Shown: piece after piece, positions 31,850-45,714 of the stretch
Layout: each line of letters begins with the position of its first letter
Position numbering within the stretch: the first letter of the stretch is position 1
DNA from: Acholoe squamosa
Taxonomy: Eukaryota; Annelida; Polychaeta; Phyllodocida; Polynoidae
Direction: 5' to 3'
Assembly (NCBI GenBank): GCA_949317995.1
Contig: OX439041.1
Span: forward strand, 12,803,501 to 12,867,500
DNA length: 64,000 nt
Position numbers and translations under genes: made by a program
Notes under the pieces: model-generated
Database searches by the model: none
Told to the model about the DNA's origin: nothing
Seen by the model: only the letters and a program-made list of their open reading frames with translations

Positions 31850-34810
31850 CTGCCATGATGATTTAGCGCTTATTGAGGACCACAGAACTGGATTCTAAAC
31901 CTTTAAACAATGCATGTTGGCTCAAAACTGTGCCATCAAATCTGCTGATTCATGTCAACCAGTAGGGTTTGTATCAGCCCAATAGGTCTGGCATGTAGCA
32001 CGAGTACAGCCCTGGTGAGTATAAGAGGGCATAATTCACTTAAACACTGAGTCAACTTTAATCAGTTATCTAACGCTTTAAGGCCGCTTATATATTAATG
32101 CGTATTGGTATTGTGATACAGTCCGGGCCGGTATATAATTCTCTACTGCAGCATTCCTGCATTTATTCTATACTACTAGGTTGATGAGTATCCTAACTAT
32201 AAAAGAGTTGTCATAATGAATGAATGCAGCAATGGCTAGTGGATTTGCCAATGCTGCATTCATGCATCATGACGCCAACTCTATTAATGTAAAAGCGTTC
32301 CTTAAAGGTGTTAAACCAGCACCAATATGATTAAGTGGTTATTGAGTAGGGACAAATGGATTGTAAATAACATCATCATTCTGCTCCCCCACCTAAAGCT
32401 GCAACATACTGGGTCATTTTACAATTTTGATGAAACCATTTTACAGCCGTAATCTCCCATCATGGATGCGTGAGTATGGGTGCATGAAACCAGTACAAAC
32501 TTTGCATATAATCATATTTGAATTTCAGATATGCCAAAGCTAACCCACTTGGCAAAATAAGGCATTCGTTATGTTTTGTAATGAGTAGAGAAACGCCTGC
32601 AAAAAACAGTATTCTAAGTTTTAAAAAATGTCAGGCAAGGAAATGTTTTGAAAATTTTATAAAGGTTACGTAATTTGTGTGTGTGTGTTTCTCTTTTAAC
32701 CAAAAATAAAAAAGAAAGCTTTTTTAAAACGTCAGAAACATTTTTTCAACATTAGCAAAACTTACAAACCCAAAATAAAATCATTCTTTTTTCTAACAAA
32801 TGGAGTGGACAAACTGTGTAACTTGTGCATCATAACGTTTTAGAACCTTGACATTTGATGACATATCTACACAGAAAAGGTGCTTATTACACCCCCTTAC
32901 CTTGGGTGCCTGAATACAAGATTGATGCTTATTCAAAATCTGGTGGTTAACAGCTACAATACAGTAATTACAGTCGGAATACTAGTACAGGTTGTGATTA
33001 ATCATAAGACTCGAAAGTATTCATTCCCATTGAATGACACCTTTTTCTCCCACTCACTTACAATCATACAATATTTAGACGTTTTGTGCTAACAACTGTC
33101 TGTTTCAATTTCTTTTTAACACCCTTTAAGGTCCGCTTATTCGTCATATTGTATGAATTCTGTGCTGGGGAATAACCCCATGGGGGGCTGCATTCATGTA
33201 TTATGCTGACCCTACAGGGCTGAGACTCCGCCACAGGATCGGCATGATGCTCCAATGAAGTGCTGGTGATCAGACTCTGCAGCATGTCATTGCTGCATCA
33301 ATGATGCATGATGCACTCCTGCATCAGTGCCCATCAGTGGTTAGACACTCACTTACACCTCCTCCCACTCACTTATACCATACAATATTTAGACATTCTC
33401 AGCTCACCAGTGTCTGTTTCAATTTCTTATTAATTTCCCCTGAGGCTTAGAGCCTCACATCAGTGTGAAGGAGCAGCTCATGGTGATGGCTCCATCAGCA
33501 GCCCTTAAATAGCTAGTATGTAAATTAGTCCGTCAAACCTTCCCCATACCACAGTAGAGAATAGAGTGTGAGTAACTGGTGAACAAGAAAATGTCATCAA
33601 AATAATGGCATCATTTTTTTAATGGAAATTCCTTGTATATTTGTGTATCACTGAACTGACACCTGGGGCTTCTTGTAAAGTCTGCACTGGTTCACTAGAA
33701 TACAATTACAGTGGTTCACTGTTCAGTTTTACGAGGGTCCCCGGTTCAAAAGTTATTTTTTTTAAGTGTGTCAGATAAATGGGATTGGCCAGGAGATAAT
33801 GGGTCATCACTTTAAATTTGAAGTCTAAAACATCAGAAAACCACTCCCTTTTCCCTCAAGTAGATCTCTATAAAGACTCTACTGCCCAGGTTTCTCTAGA
33901 AATATCATGTCAGACAATTTGGTTTAGTTCACTCCAGAAGTTACTGTAATAGAGCTGGAAGGAAGGAAACCATTCTAGGACATCCACTAAACCCCACATT
34001 CCAACTGGATCTACATAGATTGTGGTGATAATTCCCATCCATAAGTTGCAGTTCAATAATGTGATTGATTGAGCATGGTATTTGCTCTCGTTACATCACA
34101 GGGTGAGTTGCTCTCACCAAGTGGGCCATGATGTGAACACCTCAGATTGACTCGGACCAAACAGCATGGCATTAGTGTTATAGGTTAACACATCGGCTGT
34201 GTACATATATGGATGTAATGTGCCTCTCTAGCCTCACATTACATCACAGAATCAAGTCCTACCTAGTGGGCCATGATACGAGCACCTCAGGTGACTCAGT
34301 CCACTCATCATGGCATTAGTGTGATAAAACAGAGGTCTATGTTATAGAGGTGTAATGTGACTACTGAAGCACCATGGTACCAATATCAGTGCTACCTAGC
34401 ATGTCATTAGTGTGATGGTACAGCACTTAAGACTGTGTTTTTATAGGGACCAAAAGCTAAATGTTACAGAAATAAGAGATGTTGGTACACTAGACCAGCT
34501 ACCTGTCCAGGAGGCAAAATGGTGACATACACACAATGACTCAGCAGTAATGTAACTGTATTGGTATGACACCTATTGGTGCACTGACCAGAAGACAAGA
34601 TGGCAGCACACACAGGATGACTCAGCAGTAATGTTACTGTATTGGTATGACACCTATTGGTGCACTGAACAGGAGACAAGATGGCAGCACACACAGGATG
34701 ACTCAGCAGTAATGTTACTGTGATGGTATGACACCTATTGGTGCCATGAGCAGGCTGGCGACTAATCTCCATTTACACCTGACTAGGCAGTGCATGCATG
34801 CTTAACACCG
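31850..34810. repeat. Inverted diverged copy of block A 3,460-6,320
   Basis: Anchors run in reverse order: 34,780 matches A 3,470; 34,050 matches 4,080; 33,450 matches 5,150; 32,450 matches 5,950; 31,865 matches 6,300. A frame of 102 codons on the minus strand at 34,464-34,772 is an internal threefold repeat (TNRCHT..TVTLLLSHPVCAAIL), also seen at 3,497 and 59,020. It is a tandem-repeat product, not a convincing gene. Confidence 0.75.
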
Positions 34811-35735
34811 CTTCGCACTCTTTACATTTAACCCTTTAGGCACTGCTTAGGGTTCTATAATTATCTCCTTTTCTCTGTCCCCTCTTGCATATTGCATCAC
34901 GAGGGCGAATGGACTCATTTTGTTACTTGTGTCTGGAGTAAATTCCTCCCATACATATGACATAAGCTGTCATGAGTGAGTAGCCATGGCTGTATTCATA
35001 CATTGCGATTGGCATCACATGCCGATGCTTAAAGGGTGAGCACTACAAGCTTTACTGGTGTCTCCCACAGTCCCATACTGGGCCTATATATATGGCTTGG
35101 CATAGGGCAACATCAACAGACATTGCCTAGGGACCTGATGCAGCAGGAAAAGGTGGACATAGGGATCCATGAGCTGAATTTCGCTGGGATAAGAATGTGA
35201 AACAGCATCCCTGTAAACATAATTGCCAGGGGATTTTAAGAGGTTCTCCAGTCATGACAAGTTATTATTCTGAGAAGTATATATGAATGTTGCCGCAGAT
35301 GTGGCCAGTTTTTCTCAGAAATTGGCAGAGTGGCCCTTAAATGCTTTTAATTCTTTAGGGACAGAATATAGCTCAAAGCTATATTCCTAACAACTCTCTT
35401 GCTCATCCACTTTACACTTTAATGCTTTGAACCACCTGGATCAGCACATGTACAATAAGTGCTTTTATCTTATGGACCTAGACCTTGAAAGGCTGCATAG
35501 TGCTTTATTATTGCATGTCTTTCTGATGGTATGATGCATATAAGTGCAGTCATGGTGCTTTACCTACCAGTGTTGCATTCATGCATCATGCGAGGGTTGA
35601 TGAAGATGAAGGCTTGATAAAATGCATCATAATGACATAAAAATAAACATCCTATTTTAGTCCTCATGCATCATGACAACTGATGTGCATAATGCATTAA
35701 CAGCCCTGAAAGGGTTAGAGGCGTGGGAGAATTTA

Positions 35736-35930
35736 GGTTAACTTCATTTTGGATCCCCTTCACTGTGTTCATGCCCTCTTCGTGTGATATCAGAAAGCGG
35801 AATGGGAGTGGCAATAGAAGATAAGAGATTGCATGCCGCTTGTCGCATTTACCTTAAAACGACTCACGCCACATGGTCTGAGTGCATGAGGGACAAGGGG
35901 CAGGATTAAATAAAGACGGTGGGAGAGTCA
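35736..35930 (+). repeat. Left arm of an inverted repeat (partner 38,740-38,935)
   Basis: The phrases gttaacttcatttt, gtgttcatgccc, tgatatcagaaag and ttaaaacgactcacgcc occur in reverse complement and reverse order in the partner arm. The arms are about 195 bp and are separated by 2.8 kb. Confidence 0.8.
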
Positions 35931-36510
35931 GTAGGAAGTGGACGCTCAAACCTTTAAGGACTGCTTAGTGCATTAATGCATTTCGCCCATTGGTCATTAT
36001 AATGCATGAATGAAGCCCTAGTAAATAACATGTTGATACAGTACACTGTAAAAAATAACTATTGAATTTACCAGGGATCCTCGTAAAACTGAGCAGTGGA
36101 CCACTATAATTAAACAGCAGTGAACCAGTGTAGTTTTTACAAGAAGCCCCATGTGGCTGTACAGTGGTACACAAATATACAAGGAATCTCTGGGAAAATA
36201 ACGACAGATCTCTGGAATGAGCTTTTATTTGGTGATTTGTTTTGTACATTTTATGGAGGGTCGTCAGGATGCCCCCATGCACTGCTGGCAAGCAGTCTTG
36301 CCAGCACTTCATTGGTGCATTCTGATGTTGAACAATGGACATTCCTGCATTAGCTGCCCTAACTGTGGCATTATGTGCTCAAGCACCATGCTACATATAT
36401 CCTCTTTGTTATCACGATGCATAAATGCAGCAAAAGTGAGTGGTTTCCAACACTGCATTCATGCATCATGATACTCTCTCAAGTAGTAGACATGGTATAT
36501 CTATGCAGTA

Positions 36511-36670
36511 CAATGGTAAAGGTGAACGATGACCAGTTTGAGCTGACCATTTCTTCACGAGTGTGTCCTGTCCGTTCTGCACGAGGCCGGTAGGCCGAGT
36601 GTGGAGCGGGCAGGACACGCGAGTGAAGAAACAGGAAGCTCAAACTGGTCAGAGTTCATCTTTACATTTA
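36511..36670. repeat. 160-bp foldback element
   Basis: The arms are about 70 bp each. The most precise part is gaccagtttgagct (36,531-36,544) with agctcaaactggtc (36,637-36,650), followed inward by tttcttcac/gtgaagaaa, then tgtcctgtcc/ggcaggaca, and outward by an imperfect continuation. The loop is GC-rich (gaggccggtaggcc). It resembles a MITE. Confidence 0.8.
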
Positions 36671-36754
36671 TGTCAAGGTGTTTGGGTTGATAATTAATCG
36701 ATATTTCATCAATAAGATTGAAATTAAACCATTATTCACCTACCACCAATGCGC

Positions 36755-36832
36755 AATGCTGACCGCCACCATTTTGAATGTTTACGTTTCAAAAAGGCTG
36801 CGCATGCGCGGTGGACCTATGACGTCATCGTG
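36755..36832. promoter_or_regulatory. Second promoter-like cluster (YY1, NRF1 and CRE motifs)
   Basis: It contains ccgccaccattttgaatg, TGCGCATGCGCGG (NRF1-type) and a perfect CRE, TGACGTCA. The order YY1-type then NRF1-type within 70 bp mirrors 8,040-8,110. No open reading frame of note starts downstream. Confidence 0.35.
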
Positions 36833-38739
36833 TGGATTTGGCGCTGGTTATTTTACGCAGGGATGCAATACGGGGGTTTAGTGCATTGTCAATGGGGCAT
36901 CGATATTCACCTTGACATAAAAATGCATCAATGCATCATGACAACACATTACTATGAACTGTTTATTATTTATATTAAATGGTTAGTAAGAGTAGGCAGA
37001 ATCCACCATTATATCTCCTCTAGACTAGTGGTGCATGGCCTGAGTCAGAATTGGCCAATATTGGGCCCAGCTAAAAGTGGAAAGAAGAGAGATAGTGGAA
37101 GAGAAATGGACGTGCCAATGGCCCCCTCACTGGCTGCCGTGTGAGATTTATGTCTCCCCGCCTGGTCGCAGACTGCCTTATCCAATAAGGTGTGTCCATC
37201 ATGGTCATGTGACCCAATAAGGGGGGCAGGCAGTTGGCACAGGGCGATAGTTCGCTTTTATTTCTGTCATATTTTTGCCATCTTGGTGCTGCAATATGAT
37301 TTTATATACTGCTGCCGCAATCTTCACCAACTGCCAGGGGGCGTATTTGAATACTGCTTTTATAGTGCTTATGATTGATATCAATGCCCTGTCTCTCCAG
37401 AGCTTGTTTAAGATGGTCGTTTACTTGAGACCCCGTGCTTGAACAAACCATTAGAGTATCTTTTGCAGCCTTTTCATTCCCAGCACAGATAATTGTATCT
37501 AAAAAGCAAATCTACAGATGTTGACCTGAACTCGGAGAAGGGGTCTCAGTACCCTCTATTAAGCTTGGTATTCGCAGATTGTGTCACAGATAATCATTAC
37601 TTAATTATCATCGAACTATGAGAACAAACTGAGAGATTAGATAAATCAGATGTGCAGTGAAATATTCCCTAAGGCCTGTACCTGCATGTACCTGTAAGTC
37701 ACATATAGGAACATCTTCATTGGTCAACCTACCCCTATGTGACTATAAAGGGGTCAAGGTCATCTCCATGGCAACAGAGGATGAGTCACGTGACCTGTTG
37801 ACAGGCATGGCGGGATGTGGAGGGAGGTATTAGTAGGGCAAGAGGGGGGTCCTTTAGTGAAAAAAAAAGAAAAAAAAAAAGAAAATGGATACTGACCCCC
37901 TTTAGTGAATTGGAGGGAGGCACTTCCTTTGTGCATCACCCTGACCCTCCGGGAGTGTATCAAACTGAAAGGGTCGGCCTGATGCAAGAACATAGTCCTG
38001 GCGAATGGAGGGAATTCTCTTCAAAACAAATCAGCATGCTTCATCTCACCTATCTTGGCAGCTAGATCTGGTGGATTGAAAGGATTTATTTTCAAGTAAA
38101 AAATATGAAGTGCCCCCCCCCCCCTTCCCCGGTGTAAGGTAGGAGGGAAGGCGGGAAGGAGGCAGGCGGTGCTGCTTATTTGGTTATGGAGATCAATTTA
38201 TCTGATCACCGAGTCAATCAGGCGAGCTAACAGTGTTAGGGCTGTAAGTAACACGGGGCGGACAACGGGGCACAGGGGGTCACCTCCTGTGTAGGGGACA
38301 GCACCAGCCACTAGAGGGAAATTAGGGAAGACACCCCCAAACCCCCTCAGTTCTATACCTGTTGGTGCCACATGGGGATTTAATGCACCATGCCCACTTA
38401 TTGTCAATGATGCAGGAAAATAGCCCTGGTGATTAACTTGCCAATGCTACATTCTTACATCATTCCCCAATACAACACTGTGAGTCACTCGCAAGGGTTG
38501 AATTCATGCATCGTGATGATCAATAGGGATGGTGCATTAATACATCAGCGGCCCTCAAATGGTTCTTGGCGACCGTGTGTGTGTCGGGAGCGGCCAGGTG
38601 GTCCCTTGGTAGAATTTATGCCAGTGATACCCCCTGTTTCAATCAGGTGGCAGATTTAATTTAAACCTTTAAGGGTGACATGTCTGAAAATACATAGTAT
38701 GCTCCTTCATTCCCTCACCCAAACATCCGTTCAATTCCC

Positions 38740-38935
38740 CTTCCCATCCTCTTTATTTAATCCCGACCCTTTACCCCCATGCACTCAGACGATGTGGCGT
38801 GAGTCGTTTTAAGGTAAATGCAACAAGCGAGATGCAATCTCGTCTTCTATTACCACTCCCATCCCACTTTCTGATATCACACGATGTGGGCATGAACACA
38901 GTAAGGGGAACTAAAATGAAGTTAACCTAGATTCA
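38740..38935 (-). repeat. Right arm of the inverted repeat (partner 35,736-35,930)
   Basis: This is the reverse complement of the left arm with scattered substitutions, including ggcgtgagtcgttttaagg and tgatatcacacgatg. Confidence 0.8.
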
Positions 38936-39069
38936 GCTTTTCTTTTAAGGACGAATTGATGCCTCAACGTTTGTATCTATATTATGTGTTCTTGCGATGC
39001 ACCATTGGCAACTGGCTCACAAGGGCTGCAGTGATGCATTATGCCGACCAATAGGCATGATGCATTAAT

Positions 39070-39326
39070 GCAGGTGCACTGCTGATGCAGGAGTGCATCA
39101 TGCCCACTTATCGTCAGGATGCACCAATGAAGTGCTGGCAAGACTGCTCACCAGCACCTCATTGGAGCATCATGCCGAATCTCATGATGTTGATACATAT
39201 ACTCTTGGAAGGTCGGCATGATGCCCCAATGAAGTGCTGGCAAGCTGTCTTGCCAGGACTTCATTGGTGTATCATGCCAATCAATGGGCATGATACATTA
39301 ATGCATTAGCGGCTCTTAAAGGGTAA
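39070..39326. repeat. Dispersed multi-hairpin unit with doubled inner hairpin
   Basis: It starts gctgatgcaggagtgcatc and ends tgcattagcggctcttaaaggg. Two copies of the hairpin caccaatgaagtgctggc / gccagcacttcattgg lie in series inside. Confidence 0.75.
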
Positions 39327-39498
39327 AGATTGTTATTCTCTAATTGTAAAACTGATTCTGTGGTTGAGGTATGTGTGAGAGTTGAGAGGTGGTTGTTTAC
39401 CTTTTTGACCCCTTTCATGATCATGGACACGGCTTGTATTGGAGCTGTCAGACATTAATGAATCACATTCACTAGTTTAAGCGCTGATAATGCATGCA

Positions 39499-39740
39499 CC
39501 CTTTAAGGGCCGATAATGCAGGAGTGCATCATGCCCATTGGTCATCATGATGCACCAATGGAGTGCTGGTGGACCAGCTCACCGGCAATTCATTGGAGCA
39601 TCACACAGACCCTCAGGGACTGTATCCTGTAGGGTCACCATGATGCATGAATGTAGCCCTGGCGAGTTACTCACCATGGCTGCATTCATGCATCATGACG
39701 ACCAATGGGCATTGTTGCAACAGTAGCCTTTGAAGGGTTA
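39499..39740. repeat. Nearly complete dispersed multi-hairpin unit
   Basis: The outer arms are ccctttaagggccgataatg and the complementary end agcctttgaaggg. Inner hairpin 1 uses caccaatggagtgctgg with ccggcaattcattgg. Inner hairpin 2 uses atgaatgtagccctggcgag with ctcaccatggctgcattcat. This is one of the best copies for deriving a consensus. Confidence 0.8.
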
Positions 39741-42700
39741 TTGCATCATCCCTGCTAATGGTCATAATATACAATGTATAAATGCAGGTCTGGTGAGGAA
39801 CTCACCAAGGCTACATTCATGCATCTTACCAACCCTACAGGTTGGATATAGCCTCAAAAGGAAAGCGTTATGATGCACCAATGCAGTGATGTGGAGTAGA
39901 CGCACTAACATGGCATTTGTAAAACATAACGACAAGTGAACATGAATTTCAATGCCTTATTCAGCCTTGGAAGGGTTAGATTCCACATTTGTCAGTACGT
40001 GATTGATGTGAGTGAACTGTAGCGCTCATTGAATAAAGCTGGTGTATAAATTTGGGGTTAGATTTTATGTAAATACAGATACAAAGTGAATTTTTATCAT
40101 GATCGATATTCTTTCATTTTGATTATAAATGATGCCCCTTTCCATACTGAAATTCAAAATAGAATCCTTGTGATATGAACAGTGAGTTGCATGTAGAATG
40201 TTATTTACTAGATATTGTAAGAGTTGTGGCTTGAAGACCATTTTCTAAGCCTACTGTGGTATGCAGAGCCTCAAGTCTTGAACTCCGATCACAAAATCGG
40301 GGTAGATCCTTTGGGCAAAGCCCTCTTGTTGGTAGCTACAAGGAATCAAAGTAGCATATACCATAAAGAACCCACATATAAGCCACACCTCGAAATTTTT
40401 GAAAAGCTACAAGCTAAAAGCTACATGTAGTTTTCATGGCCTGGAACAGCAATGTAGATGTGACGGCACATAGAGATGCACAGATTTAAGCGAGAGTTGC
40501 TACGAATCATCACACGACTTGCTTACACCAGAGTGCATTATCCAATATACTGGCATCTGATTGGTTGATGGCTGTGTATCTCAATAGAGGGATATAGCAC
40601 GCTGAGGGCCATGCAGTTACTTTGCAATATGTTTGAATTACATCATGTGTGTGCCCGACCTAATGCCTGACTGTAATGATAATTGATATGTAATTGAGTG
40701 TTTTGATTGCCCAGTGTCTTCTAGTGATTGGTTAATAAAGGATGTTTGATTGCTGATACATTTCATATCAATTTGAATGGAACCCTCGGTTTTAGACAAA
40801 CAAATGCTAGTAACAACACTTTTATAGGTATTAAGTTTCTCAGGAATAAATAAGCAAATGTCCACAACCCTATAACGGCTTCGTTGAATACGGACGCCTC
40901 ACCTCTGTGAATACGATGCGAAATTATTCACAGGAGTGGACATTTGCATTTATTATATGGCCCACGGGTTTAAATTGCTTTTAAATAAAGGATTTCAACA
41001 ATATTTACTGGTTTTGAAGGCATAGACTCTTCCCGTTTTGTTTTGATCCGCCATGACACCTTGCTCTACGAAGTAGGTCACGTGATACGGAGCTAGCCGC
41101 TGCTTTTAGTTTCGATATAAATGTTCCTTGCGCAGGACAATATCTTCTTTTTTAACATGGCGCTAATACATAGATATACCTTAAACAATTCATAACATAT
41201 TATTTAACTATTTCAATCATTGTTTTACCGTAAAACTTCTAATAACCATACCTAAATACGAAACAAATTAGCTCTGTATAAATTTCAAAATGGCGCCGCT
41301 GAATATGCAAGGATCGTATTCCATCCCCCCATTGAATACGGCGTAAGTAGTACTAATCTATAGTGTCGTCGGTATTAGCCATATAATAATGTGTTATAAC
41401 AATCATGACTGTGATGCCCCAAGATGTCTCAATACAGTCTAGAGCAGGCCCACAACCATGCCCCGTACATTCCCTGTAATTAGTATCATATAATTATACA
41501 GGCAAATGACTGCATAGAGAGACACTGCAATCTAATGCAAATACTCTATATAGCGTATTTGCATAATATACAGGGAAATTCAAAGTAAGAACATCTTGGA
41601 ATGCCTGCAGAAGTTTGACAATTTACTATACTACTATGTGCCTAAAACTGACTGGGGAGGTAGTCATCTCTTACACTTTGAGATTCAATCATTTAAATCT
41701 TTTATTGAAGAGCAGTCTTAACCATGCAGGATTGCCTCTGCTAGTGCTTATCTATACGTCCCAATAGGTCTCATAAAATGGAGAGTTGTGGTGCCTAAAT
41801 ATATGAATTGCCATAATAACCTGTTTAAGAGCAGGAGTCTCAAATGAACACAGATTTAACTTTGAGTGCAGGGTGACTAACTCCTGAAACCAAAAATATG
41901 TCTTTCAATGGGCTTAAATGAGCACAGGTCCTGCATTAGTGCAAGGGAAAAAGGGTACCATATCGTCATGTTTAAGCCCCAAGATTTTGAAAAAAAGCCT
42001 GTCTAAAATAAGGATGGCATCCTTTATCCATTAATGTGTACAGTGGTACTTCCTGGACTGCATTAAGACAGCAGATACCATCAATGATAAGCCTAAAGCG
42101 TATCCAGCGCAGATGCCAGCACAAATCACCTCCTATTTGTTTCCCGTCCTGCTCCTCCTTCTCCCCAAGCCCTTAGGTCACAGGTCCCTCTGGGTCCTTA
42201 GAATTATGAGGACAAGTCTAAAAAAGGAAAGACACTCATTGGTAGCAGACCTGAGGGACCGTCATCTGACTCTCTCCTCCTGCCTCTAACCCCCACTGGT
42301 GGGAGATTACTGTACCACAGTTAGCGTATTATACTGAAACTACTAGAGGTCTTTGTATCTCAGCATAGCTTTAGCCCTTTGGTCCTTTAAAGGCATCTAA
42401 TTCATTACTGTATAATGCCTATTGGTCATCATGATGCACCAATGAAGTGCTAGCAGCCCTTACAGGGTTTATTGCATTACTACATTGTATAGCTATCAAA
42501 GGTACAATAAGGGCACTTTATGATTCCATTAATCTTGAAGAATTGCAAGACTGCCCTCGTATGAAACAAAGTGAAATAAAATGTAGCTGTTGATATATGG
42601 AATAATTATCATTGAGTTTAATTTGTTCTTAGTAAAGTTTAGAAATACTGTGATGAAAATCTAGGATTTAGATCCAGAATTGCCTAATTGGGAGCTTTCT

Positions 42701-43039
42701 ATAGTAGCAATGACATGGTTATATTTTTCTTCTTTCTCTCATTGATACCATATCTCTGTTGTAACATTGAATTTTATGTAATGCCTGAAACAGGATGCTC
42801 AGATCCAATTATCCCTGCTACACATACACACCAGTGTATGCATTCAATATGAGGTAAGCAATAACCATAATGAAGACCCACAGTGACTTACTCTACTAGC
42901 AGTCCTTGGTATGGGTGTGAGTACTGCAATACCCCATGTATGAGGCACACCGTATACATGATGACAGACCTCTGCTGTCCTTTGTAGAAGCAGCTCAAGC
43001 TAGGGGTGTGCCTTATATCCAGGATTTTCTAATATATAG

Positions 43040-43145
43040 ATAGAACTAAATGACTGTGGTGTACGAGGTGGTCGATCCACCACAAGGGAGTTGTCTCCCG
43101 AGGGGTGGATTGTCCACCAAGGACACCAGGGGAGGTTAGTTCTAT
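43040..43145. repeat. 106-bp foldback in block D
   Basis: The arms atagaactaa and ttagttctat are outermost. Inside are ctgtggtgtacgaggtgg and the partly complementary ccaccaaggacaccag. Blocks A and B lack it. It sits at the start of a larger D-specific insert running to about 43,380 that also has a YY1-like ccgccattttgaatg. Confidence 0.6.
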
Positions 43146-43758
43146 ATTTATTTTATGTTTTTAGAGTGTTTAATTAACTGAAAATTAGCAAAATCCGTTA
43201 CCGTAGTTCACCACACGAGCGCCGGTCCGCCATTTTGAATGTTTACACGCAGCCAGAACCAGGCTACGGTACTGGATCGGCCGCTGTGGTGGATCGGCAC
43301 ACGTTACGCCACTGGGGTTGTGCAGATCGGCCCTGCAATGCTATCTCTATGGGAAGAAGTTATTCACATAAAATAAAGATAGTATTAAAGTGACCAAAAT
43401 ATGGCTCAGGATGCATGTATTATAGTGTCGCTGAACTCAGGATGCCTCTTATATGTAAGGTATTACCATAGTTTCTATCTGTATGAACAGTCATGTCTAC
43501 AATATCGCCACCTGGTGCCTGGTGCCTGGTGAGGGAGCAGCTCACCCCCTCCCCAACTTCTTAAACACACTGTGGCCCTTATTGTGCGGGGAGATTAGAC
43601 CCCCCCCCCTCCCAGTCATCCAAAAAGAAAATGTCAAAAGAAAAAAAAACACAAGGTGTCTAATTGATGATATCAAAAATAATTAAAGCTGAAACCAAAA
43701 CACTGTAATTTGTATATATAAATGCAGTGTCTACTGTCAAACCTGGTGCCCATGGAAA

Positions 43759-43837
43759 ACTTATAAGACCATGAGAAACATGGTTCTCAAGGTCTTATAA
43801 GTACCTTGAGAAACATGGTTCTCAAGGTCTTATAAGT
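43759..43837. repeat. Tandem palindrome, 35-bp period
   Basis: The segment acttataagacc..ggtcttataagt is itself palindromic around gagaaacatggttctc, and its right half is repeated with a 35-bp period. Confidence 0.75.
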
Positions 43838-45714
43838 AGTTTACCAAAGTCTGGACAAGGGGCACCCTGCCTGTCTGACAACCGTCTCTACACGATGAGT
43901 GGTTGACAGGCATGAAATGGACGCCAGAATTACATGTATGCCTCCTCTGATCTCCAACCTTGTTTTCTGGGGAAATGGAGGTGGCAGTGACTTGGGTATT
44001 GGCCGTTTAAGTGCAGGGGTCTGATATGGGCACCTGTCTCATTTGAGCACAGGCTTACCAACTAACCCTACACCCAAACAAACATCTCAAATGAGTGCAG
44101 ATCCTGTGTTAGTGCAGGGGCAAAAGAGTACTTGAAATTTATAAGCACAACACATGTGCATAAATGGATAATTACAGTACTTCATCCAATTAATCCTGCT
44201 TCGTGCAGTAATGTATTGTGTACATGTGTTGTCATGATACACAAATGAGGTTAGGTTAAGTAACTTGCAGATACCAATTTGTCATCATGATACTAATACA
44301 GTACCATCCTGTCAGTGCTGCATTGGTGTATCATGACAATAAAAGCTATGCATGTATACAGAATAGCTGAAGGGATAAAACGATTCTGATATGTACTGCA
44401 TACCTAGTACAGTTATTAGACCTTGAGAATTATCAGAATGAGATCCGTTATTCTTAATGTCTATAGTAGTATTTTCTGGACTGCAAAAAGACAGCACATA
44501 TACCAAAATGATCCTATGATCATTTTCGGTAAAAAAAGGCTTAAAGCTTATCTAGTGCAGTTGCCAGCACAAATCACCTCCCATTTGTTTCCCGTCCCAC
44601 TCCTTCTCTCCACCCCCTCAGGTCACAGGTCCCTCTGGGTCCTTAGAATTATGAGGACAAGTCTAAAAAAGGAAAGACGCCCATTGGTAGAAGACCTTAG
44701 GGACCAGTGCCTGACTCGCTCCTCCTGCCTCTAACTCCCCCTGGTGGGAGATTCCTGTACCACAGTTAGAGTATCATTCCAGACATATTGAGGGTCTTTG
44801 TATATTGAAGGACTTTGTATCTCAGCATTGCTTCAAGTCATTATTGCACTGTATTGCCATTAAGGAACAGTATGTCCCAATTCCGATTGCTGTAAAGGAT
44901 TTGCATTCACTGCCCTTATGTGAAACAAAGTGACGGAAAACATACCAATCCAGGATATATGATGTAAAGAAGGATATTTATCATTGCATTCAGCAGGTTC
45001 TTAGTAGTAAAGTGGTGTGCTGAAAATCTAGGATTTAGATCCAGATTGTGAGCTTTCAATATTAACAATACCGGAATTGTGTGTTTTCTTTTTTAATTTC
45101 TCTCACTGATACTACATTTCCGTTGTAACATCAAATTTTATGAATGTGGTGAAATATGATGCTCAGACTCAATTCTCCCCTGCTATCCATAATGCAGACA
45201 TGCATTCAATATGAGGTAAGCAATAACCATAATGAAGAACCAAAGTAACTTACACTGCCCAGAGTCCTTGGTATAGATGTGATTACTGTAATAACATATA
45301 AGGCGCGGCTTATGCATGAGGATATATTGTGGCTTGTAGAAGCAGCTCAAGTTTGGGTGTGCCTTAAACATAAGATTTTTCTACTATTGAACAGTACCAG
45401 TACTAAAGTGACCAAAATATGACTCGGGGTGCCTCTAATATAGTGTCACTGAACAAAGGGTGCATCTTATTTGCAGGGTGCACCTTATTATGTAAGGTTT
45501 TACCAAAGTTTCTATATGTATGGACAGTCAAATCTACAATATTGCAAAGCAGCTCACCTCCTCCCAAACCCTTTAAACACACTGTGGCCCTTATTGCACA
45601 GGGAGATTACCCCCCCCTCCAGTCATTCAAAAAGAAAATACCAAAAGAAAGAAAAAACACAATGTGTCTAATTAATGATATCAAAAATAATTAAAGCTGG
45701 AACCAAAACACTGT

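Larger units (their letters stand above)
34811..42019. other. Intergenic mosaic of foldback repeats
   Basis: No gene is recognised in these 7.2 kb. They hold two arms of an inverted repeat, a 160-bp foldback, a promoter-like CpG cluster, poly-A (about 37,860-37,882) and poly-C (38,110-38,124) runs, several hairpin units, and a hairpin near 40,846-40,958 built on aataagcaaatgtccac. Each main item is listed separately. Confidence 0.5.
42020..43990 (+). repeat. Diverged direct copy of the start of block A (block D)
   Basis: It matches A from before 40 to about 1,800, and also the DNA just left of block B (ttctggactgc then aagacagca). It has its own insertions at 43,040-43,145 and 43,759-43,837. 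Its lower similarity makes it an older copy than the A/B pair. Confidence 0.8.
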
